9,141 nucleotides of DNA, taken from contig SXIZ01000034.1 of the NCBI GenBank assembly GCA_005779525.1, forward strand, positions 1-9,141. The letters are read 5' to 3'. Both the position numbers and the translations under genes were made by a program. The stretch is from Methylococcaceae bacterium (GTDB lineage Bacteria > Pseudomonadota > Gammaproteobacteria > Methylococcales > Methylomonadaceae). This document shows positions 6,762 to 9,141 of the stretch, piece by piece; the first letter of the stretch is position 1, and every line of letters starts with the position of its first letter. A model generated the notes under the pieces. That model had not been told where the DNA came from, did not search any database, and saw nothing but the letters and a program-made list of their open reading frames with translations.

Positions 6762-7345
6762 AGGTCTGTATAACGCTCTGGCTGATGCTGGGCTTAAGCT
6801 GCTTGTCTAGCGTGCTGGTTGCTGCAGAAACTAAGCTACCATGTTACGACATGCTACACATTATTCCTTGTGGGCAAGCGGATTTCCCTCGTCAGGCGGG
6901 TGATTTTGCCCCTGCGCCGAAGCAAGATCGTTTTCAACTCACATTTAATGACCAAATCGTTTGGGATCAGCACAATAAAATCGCCTGGATGCGTTGTTCG
7001 GTAGGCGCGAATCTTCAAAATCAGCACTGTAATGGAGCGACGGCTTTAAGCTTTGAAGAGGCGCAGGCCGCCTGCGCAGCAAGCGCTCTAGACGCTGGAG
7101 GATGGCGTTTACCGAGTGTGATGGAATTAAATAGTTTGCTAGAAGTTCAGCAGCCTGGGCTCAAGATAGATCAGCAGTTTTTCCCTGATACCCAGCCTGC
7201 CGCTTATTGGAGTAGTGATCGTTCGCTAACGGCACCTAAGCCCTTACAAGAAAAACGCGCCGTCGCATGGCATGTGAATTTTGCAACGGGTGCAATCTTC
7301 GATGCGCTAACTCAAAGCCCGCAGTTTGTTCGCTGTGTGCGTTAA
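6740..7345 (+). CDS. Secreted DUF1566 (Lcl_C-like) protein, third of three paralogues, with N-terminal extension
   Basis: This 201-residue protein of unknown function is the longest of the triplet. A signal peptide (about 1-29) ends in VAA before Glu30. An extra segment of about 45 residues, with Cys 35 and Cys 44, precedes the common domain; neither neighbour has it. The domain shows IAWMRC (81-86), C97, EEAQAAC (106-112), GWRLPSVMEL (121-130), YWSSD (156-160), WHVNFATGAIF and the C-terminal VRCVR (197-201). The cysteines 86, 97, 112 and 199 match those of the paralogues. ATG 6740 sits within the last codons of the preceding gene, and only a weak GATGG precedes it, so coupled translation is likely. 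A weak hairpin with a T-rich stretch 65 bases beyond may end the transcript. The stop codon begins a sequence repeated inside the neighbouring peptidase gene. Confidence 0.82.
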   Translation: MCRKLRLKVCITLWLMLGLSCLSSVLVAAETKLPCYDMLHIIPCGQADFPRQAGDFAPAPKQDRFQLTFNDQIVWDQHNKIAWMRCSVGANLQNQHCNGATALSFEEAQAACAASALDAGGWRLPSVMELNSLLEVQQPGLKIDQQFFPDTQPAAYWSSDRSLTAPKPLQEKRAVAWHVNFATGAIFDALTQSPQFVRCVR

Positions 7346-7382
7346 CCTGAGTTTAGTATTAGAAATGCAACTGCGTCCAATA
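7343..7382 (-). repeat. Imperfect direct-repeat copy of a segment of the peptidase gene, probably a gene remnant
   Basis: These 40 bases match 9104-9141 in the same orientation. I count 33 identical bases over 38 aligned, plus one 2-base insertion. Exact blocks include TAACCTGAGTT, AGAAATG and CGTCCAATA. At 9104-9141 the sequence is coding on the minus strand (LDGYISYPELRL). Here the equivalent frame reads LDG, then, shifted by the 2-base insertion, CISNTKLRL. This suggests a decayed duplicate of the peptidase gene's 5' region. The match starts exactly at the stop codon of the third DUF1566 gene, and on the other side it runs to the window edge. Confidence 0.6.
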
Positions 7383-7409
7383 AGGGAAATACCTCACCTT
7401 AAAGACTTC

Positions 7410-7435
7410 TGCTTAGCTTTAAAAGCATAGTTTTT
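7410..7435 (+). terminator. Weak candidate terminator after the DUF1566 genes
   Basis: A 5-bp stem TGCTT (7410-7414) and AAGCA (7423-7427) with an 8-base loop is followed, after TAG, by five T residues, and a further T-rich stretch comes after. A second AT-only hairpin, ATTTCT/AGAAAT, lies at 7437-7453. Both stems are weak. The rest of the gap 7346-7519 shows no gene besides the repeat remnant. Confidence 0.25.
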
Positions 7436-7519
7436 GATTTCTTTTTCAGAAATACTCTTTGTGCACAAGCCTCGCTACAGGATGGCTATCTGGGTTGATC
7501 TGCTGAGCCGCTTTCGTAA

Positions 7520-9141
7520 TTACCTCGCTAACCTAGTATTGCTTACCGTAAACACCGAGCCATTCAATAACAAATCCACCACATAGTACTGACCCAAGGT
7601 ATACAAACTTGGTATAGTCACTTTACTGCCATCAAAGCTTGCTGGTGCTTCATTTGCTGCTTCAGTGAGTTGATAAAGATTCCCTACGCTGAACCGATAG
7701 CCGCCTTGATCTTGTAACTCTACATAGTAATGCTTTCCATCGACAATGACATCCTTCAAAGTTAAGACGCCAGTGGTAGATTCATAGATTGCTGGGGCGG
7801 CTTTCTTTTCATTACTTGCGGGGATTCCACTCTGATAAAGCGTCGCGGTATAGGGCACTGCCGTATTGCCATCTTTGTCAATGACGTTGAATGTGACTTG
7901 ATAGTTATCGTTCAGGTTAAAGTTGTTGTAGTTTGCCTGACAGGTAGTACGGCCATCACAGTTTAAATTTACGGTTAGCAGCGTATTAATTGCCGTGCCA
8001 TCCGTTGGAAAGTGATAGTCAGGGCGCTGAATACTGACCCAGGCTTTCGCTATATCTTTACTTCCTCTGACCTTAAGTGTGCTGGTAAAACTGTCGTTGA
8101 GGTTATCTAATGGGCTAACACTCTCGATTGCTATGGGAACTGATGCATGTGATGTGCAATTGCCATAGCAGTAATTACCGATGGCAGTATAATCGGCCTC
8201 AGTGGTGTCGTCGCCACTCCCGTTAGCATCTAACATAGCTTTTTGGGTTCTGCCTCGGTCGACGAGTTCACTACTCATGGATTGGCGTGCCTGTTGGAAT
8301 GCTGTACTTAGCCACCCATCTTTAAAGCCTATTTGCCCCCAGAAGTGATAAGAAAAGGAATTCGAGCCATCTTTGTTAGAAATAATGGCATCCAGATCGG
8401 GCTGAGTACTCGCGATAAGATAACGATTACTGGAAGCTAACGGTGCAACAAAGCTCCCTGACTTACAAGCATCAATAATTACAGAAAGTTTCCCTAGCTG
8501 GCCGCGTTGATCTTTAATTAATTTTGCTTGCAGGCTATCCAGCCAGATTTTTAATTGTTTGGGACTAAGCTGGCTCTCACGATTTAACTGGTAAGTATCA
8601 ACACCACCATGACCAATTAAATACACTACCGCTTGTTCAACGGGTTTAGTCCATTGAGTTAAGGCTTGTTGCAGATTAGCCAAATTCGCTGCACCATTAA
8701 TATCGTTAGTGCCATCACCATCTGCATCACGCGCAGTGAGTTGCGGATCAGCTGTTAAATAGTAAATTTCTTCGCGCTTAAAACCTTGTAAACGTAAAGC
8801 AGTATAGGCTCGATCAGCTAAGGCTTGTGTCGATTCCCAAATATGGTTATCACCTGTTGGTAATTTGGGTCCCGTACCAGAGACAATAATGGCTTGTTTT
8901 GAACTAGCGGGTCGCACATTACCGCATCCTTCTGCAGGCGTTAGATTAAAATTAATAATACGGGTTTCGTTAGTCTGTAATTCTACAGATTGACTATCAC
9001 TTTTATAGCCTTGATACCCCACACTAATACCGTAGTTACCACTTTCTAGCTTAATACTATAACGACCATCTTCATCGCTTTGCTGGGTTCTGCCATTATT
9101 AAATAACCTGAGTTCGGGATAAGAAATGTAACCGTCCAATA
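7520..9141 (-). CDS. Legumain/caspase-like (C13-type) peptidase with carboxypeptidase-regulatory-like domain, N-terminus cut by window edge
   Basis: At least 539 residues are visible. The first codon seen (9139-9137) is TTG inside a domain, so the real start lies beyond the window. Residues 1-68 are the end of a carboxypeptidase-regulatory-like beta domain (DEDGRYSIKLESGNY, then GYQGY). Residues of about 82-325 form the peptidase domain. The catalytic His is H177 in YLIGHGG and the nucleophile C225 in IIDACKSGSF, with SFSYHFW near 261-267. These resemble bacterial homologues of peptidase family C13. DADGDGTND (138-146) and DANGSGD (304-310) look like calcium-binding loops. An Ig-like region with a Cys pair (393, 400) follows, then two similar beta segments (about 450-485 and 500-532). 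It is probably exported, though the signal peptide is outside the window. It converges with the DUF1566 genes. The substrate is unknown. Confidence 0.85.
   Translation of the reverse strand, partial: LDGYISYPELRLFNNGRTQQSDEDGRYSIKLESGNYGISVGYQGYKSDSQSVELQTNETRIINFNLTPAEGCGNVRPASSKQAIIVSGTGPKLPTGDNHIWESTQALADRAYTALRLQGFKREEIYYLTADPQLTARDADGDGTNDINGAANLANLQQALTQWTKPVEQAVVYLIGHGGVDTYQLNRESQLSPKQLKIWLDSLQAKLIKDQRGQLGKLSVIIDACKSGSFVAPLASSNRYLIASTQPDLDAIISNKDGSNSFSYHFWGQIGFKDGWLSTAFQQARQSMSSELVDRGRTQKAMLDANGSGDDTTEADYTAIGNYCYGNCTSHASVPIAIESVSPLDNLNDSFTSTLKVRGSKDIAKAWVSIQRPDYHFPTDGTAINTLLTVNLNCDGRTTCQANYNNFNLNDNYQVTFNVIDKDGNTAVPYTATLYQSGIPASNEKKAAPAIYESTTGVLTLKDVIVDGKHYYVELQDQGGYRFSVGNLYQLTEAANEAPASFDGSKVTIPSLYTLGQYYVVDLLLNGSVFTVSNTRLAR
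9104..9141 (-). repeat. Partner copy of the direct repeat, within the peptidase coding sequence
   Basis: This is the in-frame member of the repeat pair with 7343-7382. It encodes part of the carboxypeptidase-regulatory-like domain. The similarity may continue past the window end, so its true length is unknown. Confidence 0.6.

Noticed and set aside
7437..7453. AT-only hairpin as a terminator for the peptidase gene
   Set aside because: A 6-bp stem with one G-C pair and no T-run after it on the minus strand.
1..9141. CRISPR arrays, tRNA or rRNA genes, insertion sequences
   Set aside because: No regularly spaced repeats, no cloverleaf or T-loop consensus in the gaps, and no transposase or terminal inverted repeats were seen.

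Overview
The window looks like chromosomal DNA of a gammaproteobacterium of moderate G+C content. The housekeeping genes nagZ, metG and mrp, an RnfB-like ferredoxin placed right behind metG, and a HIT-family protein with the QLHLHH signature all fit that group. I cannot name a genus from the sequence alone.

Layout. The left edge holds the 5' part of nagZ (minus strand, cut by the window start). A short divergent promoter region separates it from a plus-strand gene for an exported FliL-domain protein (997-1407). That gene converges with, and overlaps by 4 bases, a minus-strand operon reading metG (4477-2453), a soluble RnfB-like ferredoxin (about 2442-1876) and a HIT protein (1850-1404). A 240-base spacer rich in small inverted repeats separates metG from mrp (4722-5813, plus strand). 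Only 22 bases after mrp begins a run of three small cysteine-containing DUF1566/Lcl_C-type genes (5836-6354, 6333-6761, 6740-7345). Both junctions within this run are 22-nt overlaps. A gene-free stretch of about 170 bases follows. The right edge is filled by a minus-strand gene, cut by the window end, for a multidomain protein with a carboxypeptidase-regulatory-like domain and a legumain/caspase-type (C13-like) peptidase domain.

How the parts relate. The left two thirds is core metabolism: cell-wall recycling (NagZ), methionyl-tRNA charging (MetG), and iron-sulfur handling (RnfB-like ferredoxin, Mrp carrier). The right third, from 5836 on, looks accessory. It holds three paralogous envelope proteins that keep the same four-cysteine spacing, and a probably exported peptidase of the His-Cys dyad type converging on them.

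Most notable observations: the conserved 22-nt overlaps in the DUF1566 triplet; a 38-40 bp imperfect direct repeat linking the base just after the triplet to the 5' part of the peptidase gene, probably a frameshifted remnant of a second copy; and the pairing of a C13-like peptidase with small disulfide-type exported proteins. None of these functions is proven by the sequence.
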